DNA of 41,261 nt from the IMG/VR virus record IMGVR_UViG_3300020470_000046, positions 1 to 41,261 of that record. One strand, written 5' to 3'. A model generated the notes under the pieces. The model did no database searches, had not been told where the DNA came from, and saw only the letters and a list, made by a program, of their open reading frames with translations. The DNA comes from a virus. Below, piece by piece: positions 11,201 through 17,778 of the stretch (positions are counted from its first letter, which is position 1; each line of letters starts with the position of its first letter). Position numbers and translations under genes: made by a program.

Positions 11201-12142
11201 CGTATACGTTGGGGTATCACTTACCGTCGCCGTTTCTGTCGCGGTTGCCGTTTCTGTATTCGTACTGGTTTCCGTTGTTGTTTCTGTCGCCGTATACGTT
11301 GGGGTACCAGTTCCTGTCGCCGTCTCTGTCGCAGTTGTTGTATTTGTACTGGTTTCCGTTGTCGTTTCTGTCGCCGTATACGTTGGGGTATCACTTACCG
11401 TTGCCGTTTCTGTCGCTGTGAATGTCGCCGTCTCAGAAGGCGTAGAGAGAGTGGCTGTAGCTGTCGATGTAAAAGTATAACTATGCTCCTCTGTTACAGT
11501 CTCGGTAGCTGTATGCGTAAATGTCGGTGAGTAACTTTCTGTCGCCGTAGCCGTGGTGGTTGAGCAACCGCACTCAACTTTATCCGATTCGCTTGGGGTG
11601 GGTAATGGTTTGCTTGGGCTACCTTTCCAAAGTGCCTCATAACTCCAGTCACACAGGGCTGTAGACTTAAGGCTACCAGTGGAAAACCACGTTTCAACAG
11701 TGGTCTGATCGCAAGTGCAATCATCACTACCTGTATAATCTATATCATAAGCGTTATCACCCTCGAAGCCGCCCTCATCAAGCTCTGCTACGCTCTCGCA
11801 AGGATCAGTAATAGCCGCGCCAGATGGATCACTGGTATCTCTGTAATAGTAATAACAAAAAGTACCATGAACGTCAGTCTGCCCAGTATCCGCAGACTCA
11901 TTTCCAATGTACCATGTACCCTCTGGGAAGGTAGCAGCGGGGCGGGAGCAATCTAGACCCATAAAGTCTACTTTAATCTTACCCGCTCTGGCGGTAGTTG
12001 AGCCATCATCTAAAGTACAAACAGTAGTACCTATTGGAAAAGTTTCGTAGCCATTGCTATCCGTGCTTACCGTCGCAGTATGGCCCGAGCAATACCTTTT
12101 TACCCTATATACAAATAAGCAATTTTTACTGGAGCACGACAT
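8282..12142 (-). CDS. 1286-aa Thr-rich, mucin-like protein, probable virion or adhesion protein
   Basis: No family is recognised. The order of parts is clear. Residues 1-190 form a Cys-rich globular domain. Residues ~192-345 are a Thr/Glu/Ala tract made of TATET-type units. Residues ~345-468 form a second globular domain with Cys and Trp that may be a diverged copy of the first (both end in a CDxxxY...CxxxC-like stretch leading into Thr-rich sequence). Residues ~469-591 are a second Thr-rich tract, and ~592-1286 are a large C-terminal domain with Cys pairs. There is no signal peptide. Such tracts usually act as extended, often O-glycosylated, spacers. The gene lies directly upstream of the 2099-aa gene, and the genome encodes several sugar-transfer enzymes, so glycosylation of the tract is an inference worth testing. 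The start lacks a good Shine-Dalgarno sequence. Confidence 0.6.
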   Translation of the reverse strand: MSCSSKNCLFVYRVKRYCSGHTATVSTDSNGYETFPIGTTVCTLDDGSTTARAGKIKVDFMGLDCSRPAATFPEGTWYIGNESADTGQTDVHGTFCYYYYRDTSDPSGAAITDPCESVAELDEGGFEGDNAYDIDYTGSDDCTCDQTTVETWFSTGSLKSTALCDWSYEALWKGSPSKPLPTPSESDKVECGCSTTTATATESYSPTFTHTATETVTEEHSYTFTSTATATLSTPSETATFTATETATVSDTPTYTATETTTETSTNTTTATETATGTGTPTYTATETTTETSTNTETATATETATVSDTPTYTATETTTETATETASGTASYTATQTLSFAASAKAWRCSEVATASSLSGLTEYKLFIPIVQNATLRAAIHDKVNNVLGWTGGSTGCSGVNRDYVVPVKIDGECYLVFETASSNVATCDPWLYGDSVTGPWTQADYLWGSGDTYSNTKYAKSLSGAQQACGEFCPTSTATYTATHSFDPTWTETTTGTETLTATVTATEVTPTFTATDTATVTLTGTETSSFSPTFTSTFTSTATVTDQLTDTETFTATETGTLTPTETLTGTGSETATFTATVTVANTPEFAVLGQLPNCAAVQSTEWDKNKTIRLPDNFMVGLTSQDAWRQWNAHSSGGSSAFSFNQLNVDDSGSSEGDCFWTHKTNPAEDWRSDFYSGSGTKGIAFIDLSLYAEAARGEGPNAGQPTPGMVLVFMQSLAGDSASARLAKCDGNYQAFQKHWLEDGGGGHANFQQGDFNVGGSEIGTMIQRWFTDIFDSYTTVRSSSADFADASGHVASCVVCSGTDAAKPNLTITVGGVEVAKKGWTALDHPVDCAKSTLKYGDSEKSQDTETTGAGTYQVTLSNKNNTADDFNKYKFKASFKSECYLDGTDSKKVDITPLTAKSSRGQSSLEVNDHSIYPSWRCTRNFIGSDTDPKNEENIVSGGYGGVNGQHMEYEHDSISELGILPTTNDVIMEKLGWRMQLGSKIVNTFDASSAPAVKLTQSDGTGKTKPITCEAIETFKNVNKWTTDRKYSWTIELKVDDGSNSGGTFPSQLDTEEVKKYTIRKRSEIMDADGNAVGSKDNQKLKYTLSMLNNGIGALWVSNWTAKIYRSSDAGSIGSAIVKCSAGNKCDYLDMSSIGTKNSFTNMNHARIASPSPWPVQDGGCEDCSRLGGAGGGLMHEGSLHWNLYEMFNDVSKSEGSAGGFYTMEHEFTVINRDYGNGTEPAFNQAGATKTTVQFTIEVAEDFGVPHEPSIEATQCDAACQAWLQQFQNGWNWF
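10380..10720 (-). repeat. Second Thr-rich low-complexity coding tract
   Basis: This stretch encodes about 115 residues of degenerate T-x-T units (TFTATDTATVTLTGTETSS type). The units are less regular than the upstream tract, with no exact long repeat seen. It separates the middle domain from the C-terminal domain of the 1286-aa protein and is probably an extended stalk. Confidence 0.7.
11191..11390 (-). repeat. Tandem 84-90 bp coding repeats in first Thr-rich tract
   Basis: Three copies of an identical 26-bp core start at 11191, 11281 and 11365, giving periods of 90 and 84 bp (30 and 28 codons). Each unit encodes a peptide of the type TPTYTATETTTETSTNT. The periods are multiples of three, so length change keeps the frame. 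Near-identity at third codon positions suggests recent duplication or ongoing slippage. Confidence 0.85.
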
Positions 12143-12165
12143 TTAAATACTTTTTCTCAATTTTA

Positions 12166-12582
12166 TTATATAATTTTTTTCTTATTTTTTAATATAAAAT
12201 CTTTACCTAATTTAGGAACTTCGTCCTCTTCTATCTCTATTAGGGTGAACCCGTTCAATTCTAACCATTTAGCCTTCTCTACATCCCTTTTTATTGATTT
12301 TAAATACTCCGCGCGGGAGTTATTATGAAAAAAAGAATTAAAGCTGCTGTGTTGCCTTCCGTTAACTTCAATGGCCACCTTCTTTGTGGCATTTAATATG
12401 TCCACTTTCATGCGAGTGCCATAGACCGGAAATTCCTCATAAACTATGTGGTTCTCCCAGTAAGGCTTAAGAAATTGCTTTACTTTGAATTGAATTTTTG
12501 AGCGAGACTTTTTATTCCAGTCAATTAGGAATTTTGTTACTAATCTGGATTGAAGTTTACCCCTGATGTTATATAGTCTCAC
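12166..12582 (-). CDS. PD-(D/E)XK-type nuclease, DUF559/Vsr-like
   Basis: This 138-residue protein has the signature of a small restriction-fold endonuclease: a conserved Glu region (49-50), 'MKVDIL' with D61, then 'AIEVNG' with E72 and N74, followed by QH and a 'RDVEKAKWLELNGFTLIEIEEDE' type helix-strand end seen in DUF559/Vsr-like proteins. It probably nicks or cuts DNA, either as a recombination nuclease next to the recombinase gene or as a free-standing homing-type enzyme. The start is GTG, and a sigma70-like promoter ends 6 bp before it. It lies 147 bp downstream of the recombinase gene. Confidence 0.65.
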   Translation of the reverse strand: MRLYNIRGKLQSRLVTKFLIDWNKKSRSKIQFKVKQFLKPYWENHIVYEEFPVYGTRMKVDILNATKKVAIEVNGRQHSSFNSFFHNNSRAEYLKSIKRDVEKAKWLELNGFTLIEIEEDEVPKLGKDFILKNKKKII

Positions 12583-12588
12583 GGAGTA

Positions 12589-12617
12589 AAGTTATCACAA
12601 ATACGTGAAGAAATCAA
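12589..12617 (-). promoter_or_regulatory. Sigma70-like promoter of nuclease gene, leaderless geometry
   Basis: Leftward TTGATT (12617-12612), 17 bp, TAACTT (12594-12589), 6 bp, GTG start. The -10 box is weak (three of six consensus bases, including TA...T), but its placement equals that of the other leaderless candidates. Confidence 0.4.
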
Positions 12618-12624
12618 AAGGGAC

Positions 12625-12680
12625 CCTGACGAAACGGGAGTGTTTGATCCCGCCTATTTTTACGCGATTTAACGTCAGAG
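12625..12680 (-). other. Nested inverted repeat in leader upstream of nuclease
   Basis: An outer 6-bp stem CTGACG/CGTCAG encloses an inner hairpin CGGGA-8 nt-TCCCG with an asymmetric internal region. It lies in the 147-bp gap between the recombinase and nuclease genes, downstream of a strong leftward promoter. It has no run of T after the stem, so it is not a classical terminator. It may be an RNA control element or a protein-binding site. Confidence 0.4.
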
Positions 12681-12690
12681 CCTCTATATA

Positions 12691-12719
12691 AATATACACC
12701 GCATTGTAACAAGTGTCAA
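12691..12719 (-). promoter_or_regulatory. Strong sigma70-like promoter with ~100-nt leader
   Basis: Leftward TTGACA (12719-12714), exactly 17 bp, TATATT (12696-12691). This is the best consensus promoter in the window. Transcription would start near 12684, about 100 nt before the nuclease GTG, and run through the nested inverted repeat. It overlaps the region just past the recombinase stop. Confidence 0.65.
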
Positions 12720-12729
12720 ATGTGCTTTA

Positions 12730-13827
12730 TTATGCTTTTTTTAGGACGTCTCTGAATTTATTAAATAGGTATTTACCAATATCTTTATTTTCCTCAAAGT
12801 ACTTACGAAGATTGTCCATGCCTTGGTGCTGCTTTTTAAGCTCGAGCTTGGTCTCTTTTTTAACCTCTTCTATTAACTCGTCTGAAATTGTAACCCACGC
12901 CCCTTTTGCCTTGGCCATATCCCAAGCGATAAGCATGTCCACCACTTCATATTCCACCCATATACTTTTACCTGATGCAGCGTGGTACCTAATCGGGTAA
13001 CGGACTTCTACTCCGGTTTTTTCGTTTGTAGACTTGCGAAAAATTATTCTGCACCAGTGGCCGAGTTGGTCTCCTTTACCGCTTGGCTGCGTTGTAATCA
13101 AATCTTTATTCCACCTTTGCTGGAACTCTAATATCCAATCACTATAATGCAACATTGCGTTGCCACCGGATGCGTTCGTCAGACGCGGGTCAGTTTTTTC
13201 GTAAGGGTTGATAGACACCTTTGTTCTAACCTGAGAAATCATATAACAGATATGGCCTCGCGTTGCTAATCCTAGCGCCATGCGCTTTAAAAAGTCTGAA
13301 CTTAGGAGTGAACCTCCCGCCACTTTGATTGCTTCGTCTGCGCCTTTTTCTAAATCACCCCTAGGAACCAAAGCGTCCATAGAATCAATGATAAACATGT
13401 ATCTTGTGTCAGAAGGATTATCCTTAACCATTTGTCGCATAAAATCAATAACAGCCTCATATACATTACATTTAAAAATAAACCATTTATCTTCATCTGT
13501 ACTTATACCTGACCTTTCTATCATTTCAGCAGAGAGTCTACCTTCTGACTTAATATAGATAACCATTGCGTTATCCATTTTTTGAAAATTGCGAGCAAAG
13601 GCTAAGGCACACGAAGTTTTTCCGCCTTCAGACACACCTGAAGCGCGTATGATTCCCGGTTTGATTCCTCCACCCATCTCAATATCCAACAGTAAGCTTC
13701 CACTGGAAACATTATAAGTTCTCTCTTCTTCAAAGTTATAATGATCACCCTTGTGCTGTTCAAGGTAAGCTTGGATTTGCTGCTGGGGAGATATGGCTGG
13801 CCCGTCGTTAGTTTTCTTTCTTGCCAT
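12730..13827 (-). CDS. RecA/UvsX-like recombinase
   Basis: This 365-residue ATP-dependent strand-exchange protein catalyses homologous pairing during phage replication and repair. The RecA core starts near residue 40 ('SSGSLLLDIEMGGGIKPGI'). Walker A is GVSEGGKTS (64-72), altered from the cellular GPESSGKTT, as is common in phage proteins. Walker B is 'MFIIDSMDAL' (~143-152). The motif 'SQVRTKVSINPYEKTDPRLTNASGGNA' type region corresponds to RecA loop L1/L2. The first ~38 residues and the Lys-rich C-terminus are phage-specific. Its start overlaps the upstream hypothetical gene by 20 bp. Assignment to the RecA superfamily is firm; UvsX versus RecA subgroup is open. Confidence 0.92.
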   Translation of the reverse strand: MARKKTNDGPAISPQQQIQAYLEQHKGDHYNFEEERTYNVSSGSLLLDIEMGGGIKPGIIRASGVSEGGKTSCALAFARNFQKMDNAMVIYIKSEGRLSAEMIERSGISTDEDKWFIFKCNVYEAVIDFMRQMVKDNPSDTRYMFIIDSMDALVPRGDLEKGADEAIKVAGGSLLSSDFLKRMALGLATRGHICYMISQVRTKVSINPYEKTDPRLTNASGGNAMLHYSDWILEFQQRWNKDLITTQPSGKGDQLGHWCRIIFRKSTNEKTGVEVRYPIRYHAASGKSIWVEYEVVDMLIAWDMAKAKGAWVTISDELIEEVKKETKLELKKQHQGMDNLRKYFEENKDIGKYLFNKFRDVLKKA

Positions 13828-14179
13828 CTCTTATAAAATCCAAAAGATTCTTTTTCTTATTAATCTCTTTATCTGTACCTAATTTACCATACATCTGTAC
13901 AGAAGTCAAGTTATCTTTATACTTCATGTTCATGAGTTTCTTTTTGGATTGCAAAAACTCTAGACCTTCATCGGTGGTAAAATATGACGGACACTGCACT
14001 TTGAAATTACAGTTAATAAACATCCAGTCCCAAAACTCTGGGTCTGGGTTAACAGCGTAAGCCTTTATCGCTTGATTCAGCTTGGCTCCGTAAGTACCTT
14101 TCTCATACTCGCAGAACTGGCTAACGATTAACCTATGGTAGTCTGTAGGACTCTTCTTTTTGTCTGTTTTTAATATCAT
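13808..14179 (-). CDS. Hypothetical 123-aa protein
   Basis: No family is recognised. It is a small, charged, soluble protein with Lys-rich ends, one 'PDPEFWDWMF' aromatic stretch and three cysteines. It overlaps the gmd-like gene upstream by 47 bp and the recombinase downstream by 20 bp, so it is embedded in the leftward operon and probably coexpressed with the recombinase. Only one plausible upstream ATG exists. It may be a recombination accessory factor, but this is position-based only. Confidence 0.6.
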   Translation of the reverse strand: MILKTDKKKSPTDYHRLIVSQFCEYEKGTYGAKLNQAIKAYAVNPDPEFWDWMFINCNFKVQCPSYFTTDEGLEFLQSKKKLMNMKYKDNLTSVQMYGKLGTDKEINKKKNLLDFIRDGKKEN

Positions 14180-15224
14180 GTTTCACCATCTTTTCTACAA
14201 GGGTATCAAAGTTCCCCTCTGGAGTCCAGCCTAATTCTTCAATAGCTTCCGTCGGATCACCCATTAGCTGTTCTACTTCGGCTGGCCTATAGAACTCTGG
14301 GTTAATTTTAACTAGTGTGTATTTGTGGGGTCCGGCATTTTTAACATATTTTTCGTCTAAGCCTTCACCTTCCCAGTAGCCTTTTAGGTCTCCGGCTTCA
14401 AACGCTTTTTCTACAAACTCTCTAATTGAGTGCATTTCTCCACTGGCTAGCAAATAGTCTTTAGGATCATTTTGGTTTAACATTAACCAAATCCCTTTAA
14501 CGAAGTCCTCGCTGTCACTCCAATCTCTTTTTGCGTCTAAATTTCCTAACTCAATAGGCGTGTGTTTTTTAGGTTGATCGTGCCTGTCACTCCAGCACTG
14601 TTGCTGCCTAATCTGGTGAGACAGCTTGGCTACACCCATTGTAATTTTTCTAGTTACAAACTCCTCGCCCCGCTTGGTGCCTTCGTGATTAAATAAAAGC
14701 CCATGTACTGCGTACATGTCGTAAGACTCGCGGTAGACTTTAACTATATGGTGTGCTGCGCATTTGGAGGCTCCGTAGGGACTTCTAGGCTTCATTGGGT
14801 GCTTCATGTCTTGCGGGGAATAGTCTACATCCCCAAACTCTTCGCTGCTACCCGCACTGTAGAACCTGCAGTCTGGAGCGTAGCTTCTGATTGCTTCAAG
14901 GCATCTAATAACGCCCATGGAGTTTACGTCAAATACGTGCACTGGCATATCCCAGCTAACACCAACAAAGCTATTTGCCGCAAAATTAATAAAATAATCT
15001 GGCTTGATATCTTTTACTAGTTCATTGATGCTTACTTCGTCTGTTAAGTCTCCTAACACCAGTTTAAAGTTCTTGTTCTTCTTAAACTTTAATATGTTAT
15101 CGTAATTTGGGTTTGCGACCCTCCTCATCATGCCGTAGACATGGTTAGACTTGTCTCGCAAAAGGTACTCGGCCATATTAGCACCGTCTTGACCCAAGAT
15201 GCCCGTGATAATTATCTTTCTCAT
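14133..15224 (-). CDS. gmd: GDP-mannose 4,6-dehydratase (short-chain dehydrogenase fold)
   Basis: The enzyme would convert GDP-D-mannose to GDP-4-keto-6-deoxymannose, the precursor of fucose, rhamnose and related sugars. In the 363-residue protein the NAD(P) loop is GILGQDG (8-14), the active-site SSEEFG lies near 126-131 and the catalytic Y150xxxK154 reads YGASK; the C-terminal 'EFYRPAEVEQLMGDPTEA' segment is typical of Gmd. I chose the ATG at 15224 rather than an upstream one at 15281 because it follows the nrdB stop by one base and gives the correct N-terminus. Its presence in a phage implies sugar-nucleotide synthesis for virion or host-surface glycan. Specificity for GDP-mannose over another NDP-hexose is likely but not proved. 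Confidence 0.88.
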   Translation of the reverse strand: MRKIIITGILGQDGANMAEYLLRDKSNHVYGMMRRVANPNYDNILKFKKNKNFKLVLGDLTDEVSINELVKDIKPDYFINFAANSFVGVSWDMPVHVFDVNSMGVIRCLEAIRSYAPDCRFYSAGSSEEFGDVDYSPQDMKHPMKPRSPYGASKCAAHHIVKVYRESYDMYAVHGLLFNHEGTKRGEEFVTRKITMGVAKLSHQIRQQQCWSDRHDQPKKHTPIELGNLDAKRDWSDSEDFVKGIWLMLNQNDPKDYLLASGEMHSIREFVEKAFEAGDLKGYWEGEGLDEKYVKNAGPHKYTLVKINPEFYRPAEVEQLMGDPTEAIEELGWTPEGNFDTLVEKMVKHDIKNRQKEESYRLP

Positions 15225-15225
15225 A

Positions 15226-16239
15226 TCAAAAATCGTCTTCCAACATACCAGAACTCTGGTAGTCTTTAACCTTTCTTTCAAAAAAGTTAGTCATTGCTCC
15301 CGTGTCAACAACTTCAGAGAGCCATGGAAAGGGGTTTTGGTCGCTATCGAAACGAAAGTCTATACCTATCCCTTCCAGTCTTCTGTTTCCTATATACTGC
15401 ATGTAGTCCACAAACATCTCCGCGTTAAGCCCTAGAATTCCGTGAGGTAGTACGTCATGGGCGTATTGAACTTCTAATTCTACCGCTTGTTTTATGTGGT
15501 TTACGGTTTCTTGTTCAAACTTCTTTGTCCATACTGATGGGTATTGCTCCTTAATAGTATTGATTAAATAAGTTCCAAATTGAATATGAAGGCTTTCATC
15601 TCGCAGAGTATAACGAATTTGATCGGATAGACCGGGTAGTTTATTTTGTCTACCAAGCGCAAGCAGCATTGCAAAACCACTAAAAAAGAATGTGCCTTCG
15701 CAAACAATATAATAACTAATTAGGTTCCTGAGAAATTCCCTTTTTCCTTCCACTGTTTTTGTTGAAAAATCTTGACGATTCACATCTGTCGTGATTTGCA
15801 TTAAAAAGTCATCTTTAGCTTTAATACTTGGTATGTTTAAATAAGCTTCGTAAACTTCATTCACTTTTAAAGAATAAGAATCGCAACACGTTACTACGGT
15901 CCAGTTATGCAGCGACTCTTCGTAGGCTTGACGAAGGATATACTGTCTACATTCCGGATCCGTTACGAACCTGTTAACGCTAAGCAACAGATTGTTTGCT
16001 ACTAAAGATTCTGAGCCAGCAAAAAAGCCCATGCACCTTTTAACTAAAAGCTTTTCGTCGTCAGTCAAGAGATCTGATTTCCACTGATCCACGTCATCAC
16101 TCATGTTGATCTCTGCGGGGGACCAATTATTAGCTACCCCTTTTAAAAAAAGATCCCAAGCAAATTTATGCTTGTGGGGTAAAATTTGATTTACGCCCGC
16201 AACCTCTTCACCTAAAACTAACCCGCTTTTCGTGCTCAT
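15226..16239 (-). CDS. nrdB: Class I ribonucleotide reductase beta subunit, radical Tyr replaced
   Basis: This is the metal-containing radical-generating subunit that works with NrdA to make dNDPs for phage DNA. Aligned by spacing to E. coli NrdB, the metal ligands are E77, E108, H111, E181, E215 and H218 (spacings 31, 3, 34 and 3 match). The radical-tyrosine position (four residues after H111) is V115, within EESLHNWTVV, so no Tyr radical can form there. The first ligand is Glu rather than Asp. Both traits recall class Ic/Id beta subunits that use Mn/Fe or Mn2 cofactors. The gene lies 3 bp after the 100-aa gene and is separated from nrdA by three genes. Family assignment is secure; the subclass is inference. 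Confidence 0.95.
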   Translation of the reverse strand: MSTKSGLVLGEEVAGVNQILPHKHKFAWDLFLKGVANNWSPAEINMSDDVDQWKSDLLTDDEKLLVKRCMGFFAGSESLVANNLLLSVNRFVTDPECRQYILRQAYEESLHNWTVVTCCDSYSLKVNEVYEAYLNIPSIKAKDDFLMQITTDVNRQDFSTKTVEGKREFLRNLISYYIVCEGTFFFSGFAMLLALGRQNKLPGLSDQIRYTLRDESLHIQFGTYLINTIKEQYPSVWTKKFEQETVNHIKQAVELEVQYAHDVLPHGILGLNAEMFVDYMQYIGNRRLEGIGIDFRFDSDQNPFPWLSEVVDTGAMTNFFERKVKDYQSSGMLEDDF

Positions 16240-16242
16240 AAT

Positions 16243-16545
16243 TTAAATTTGTTCGTTGTTATTCTCTATAATTTTTTGACGCTCTTCTTCCGACAAGTCA
16301 CTTTCCAGAACTCTCTGCCCATCCGGCTTGTAGTAATCTGGGAAAGGAACGTTGCCTTCTCCGCCAAATTTTTGATCTAAGATTTGTTTTAAAATACTTT
16401 TAATCAAAACATCTTCTTGATGCTCGCTGTCTATTTTAACTAAATCCTGATAAATTTGCAAGCATAAACCAGCTTGATCTGTAAAATCTCCATCTGAAGC
16501 TTTTAAGTTACTTTCTTCTGACAATTTAATTGTGTATTCAATCAT
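16243..16545 (-). CDS. Hypothetical 100-aa acidic protein
   Basis: No family is recognised. It is an acidic, mostly helical-looking protein with 'QIYQDLVKIDSEHQEDVLIKSILKQIL' type amphipathic sequence. Its ATG overlaps the stop of the FkbM-like methyltransferase by 8 bp and it ends 3 bp before nrdB, so it is cotranscribed and likely coupled to both. Position next to nrdB is not enough to assign a role. Confidence 0.6.
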   Translation of the reverse strand: MIEYTIKLSEESNLKASDGDFTDQAGLCLQIYQDLVKIDSEHQEDVLIKSILKQILDQKFGGEGNVPFPDYYKPDGQRVLESDLSEEERQKIIENNNEQI

Positions 16546-17152
16546 ATAATTTAACCCTTTCTACGCACTCTTCCCATGTTAAATTTTTACCTCCTATATT
16601 ATTATATACGTTTTCACTGAAATAAGCAGGATTAATCCACCAGTCTTCCCAAGGGGCTCCTTCCCTTTTTGGAAGTGTAACGTCTTCAAATAGCATGCGG
16701 TATCCATTTTTTGTTAATAGCTCTCTCTGTTTCGAACGAAGACTGTCTCCATGTCGGTAAAAATCGTGCTCTATCGTCATTGTTTTAAATTTAATTTCAG
16801 CAAAAATAATTTGCTTTAAGCAGTCTACTGAGCCTTGATCTATATCTAATGATATGTAGTCTACGTTTTTTGGTACATATCTAATCAGTAGGTCTCTAAA
16901 TTCTACCGTAGTACAATCTATCCTTATTACTTTATTAAGCCTTCTTCTGGCGTGCTTTCTTGAGATAGTGCTGTCTCCGTGAGCTATATCAAAAAGTAAA
17001 CCGTACCAGCCTTCCAATTCTAATAGCTTGGAGTTACTGCCTGTGCCCTTGGTTCTGCTAGGATTGCATCCAATATCTAAAAAGTAACCCACTTTACCCT
17101 TGTTCATATAATAAGCAAATAGGTCTTGCCCTTGGTAAGAGTAACTTTTCAT
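16538..17152 (-). CDS. FkbM-like SAM-dependent methyltransferase
   Basis: This 204-residue protein starts with 'SQGQDLFAYY'-type sequence (here SYQGQDLFAYYMNKG) and a SAM-binding loop FLDIGCNPS (24-32), then 'NVDYISLDIDQGS' and 'IEHDFYRHGD', all typical of FkbM/Methyltransf_21 enzymes that methylate sugars or small molecules. Its start overlaps the upstream methyltransferase stop by 4 bp (ATGA). With gmd, GTs and a second methyltransferase nearby it probably decorates a glycan. The substrate is unknown. Confidence 0.78.
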   Translation of the reverse strand: MKSYSYQGQDLFAYYMNKGKVGYFLDIGCNPSRTKGTGSNSKLLELEGWYGLLFDIAHGDSTISRKHARRRLNKVIRIDCTTVEFRDLLIRYVPKNVDYISLDIDQGSVDCLKQIIFAEIKFKTMTIEHDFYRHGDSLRSKQRELLTKNGYRMLFEDVTLPKREGAPWEDWWINPAYFSENVYNNIGGKNLTWEECVERVKLYD

Positions 17153-17778
17153 GACTTACGATATTTTAGGTCATTAGTTTTAATAAATTTCCAGCTATAT
17201 TCTGAGTAAGTTTTACCAGAGGGGGCTCCTAGTACTCCTTCGCCGGGTGCGTCACCAAGTAACGCCATGAGCGCTCTGTAAACTTTAGGGTCTCTGTAGT
17301 CGTGTCCGGAGATAACTCCGCCAGTTTTTACTTTCGGGGTCCAAGTCAATATGTCCTCCGTAACGGCCTCCGTTTTGTGAAGGCCATCTATGTATACCAT
17401 ATCTATAGACTCATCTTCAAAAAGTTTAGACGCCTCAACGCTGAAATTCTGAATGGCTTCAACATTGCTGTAGTTTTCAAATCTGGTATTAAATTCAACT
17501 CGAGCGTATGATTGAGGCATGGAAAAAGCTCCCTCTTTGTAGTCTGTGAGTAAATCCCAAGGGTCAACAGCATATATTTTTTTACAATGCAAAGCAAACA
17601 GTTCCGTAGACACTCCTCTGTGGGAGCCTATTTCCACCATAACTGTATCTTTTGATACGCAGTCCTTTATTAAGTCATACAGGCCTCCTAGTCTATTGCC
17701 CCTTATCGCAATTGGGCTTTGGAGTGCGCCATTGCTGACCATACGCTCTTCTTTCAGTAGTTCTTCTAACCTTTTCAT
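17149..17778 (-). CDS. Class I SAM-dependent methyltransferase (Methyltransf_24-like)
   Basis: The 209-residue protein has motif I VMVEIGSHRGVSTE (46-59), an acidic residue after strand 2 in 'IYAVDPWD', and 'DMVYIDGLHKTEAVTEDI' followed by 'GGVISGHDY'. The D-G-x-H and GGxxxGHDY signatures are shared with Methyltransf_24 and CmcI-type enzymes, commonly found in glycan and antibiotic clusters. Its ATG overlaps the nrdA stop (TAATG). It forms a coupled pair with the next methyltransferase. The likely substrate is a sugar or sugar-nucleotide; this rests on context. Confidence 0.78.
   Translation of the reverse strand: MKRLEELLKEERMVSNGALQSPIAIRGNRLGGLYDLIKDCVSKDTVMVEIGSHRGVSTELFALHCKKIYAVDPWDLLTDYKEGAFSMPQSYARVEFNTRFENYSNVEAIQNFSVEASKLFEDESIDMVYIDGLHKTEAVTEDILTWTPKVKTGGVISGHDYRDPKVYRALMALLGDAPGEGVLGAPSGKTYSEYSWKFIKTNDLKYRKS

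Noticed and set aside
11160-11420. CRISPR-like array in the repeated region
   Set aside because: The repeats are in-frame coding repeats with related, not unique, spacers, and the 84-90 bp period encodes Thr-rich peptide units. No cas genes are near.
8282-12142. Phase-variable gene by frameshifting repeats
   Set aside because: The repeat periods are multiples of three, so change in copy number alters length but not frame. Simple slippage would not switch the gene off.
12625-12650. tRNA T-arm-like sequence (GGGAGTGTTTGATCCC) in the gap before the nuclease gene
   Set aside because: The loop is 8 nt, not 7, and lacks the TTC core; no acceptor, D or anticodon arm can be built around it. It is better explained as a simple hairpin.
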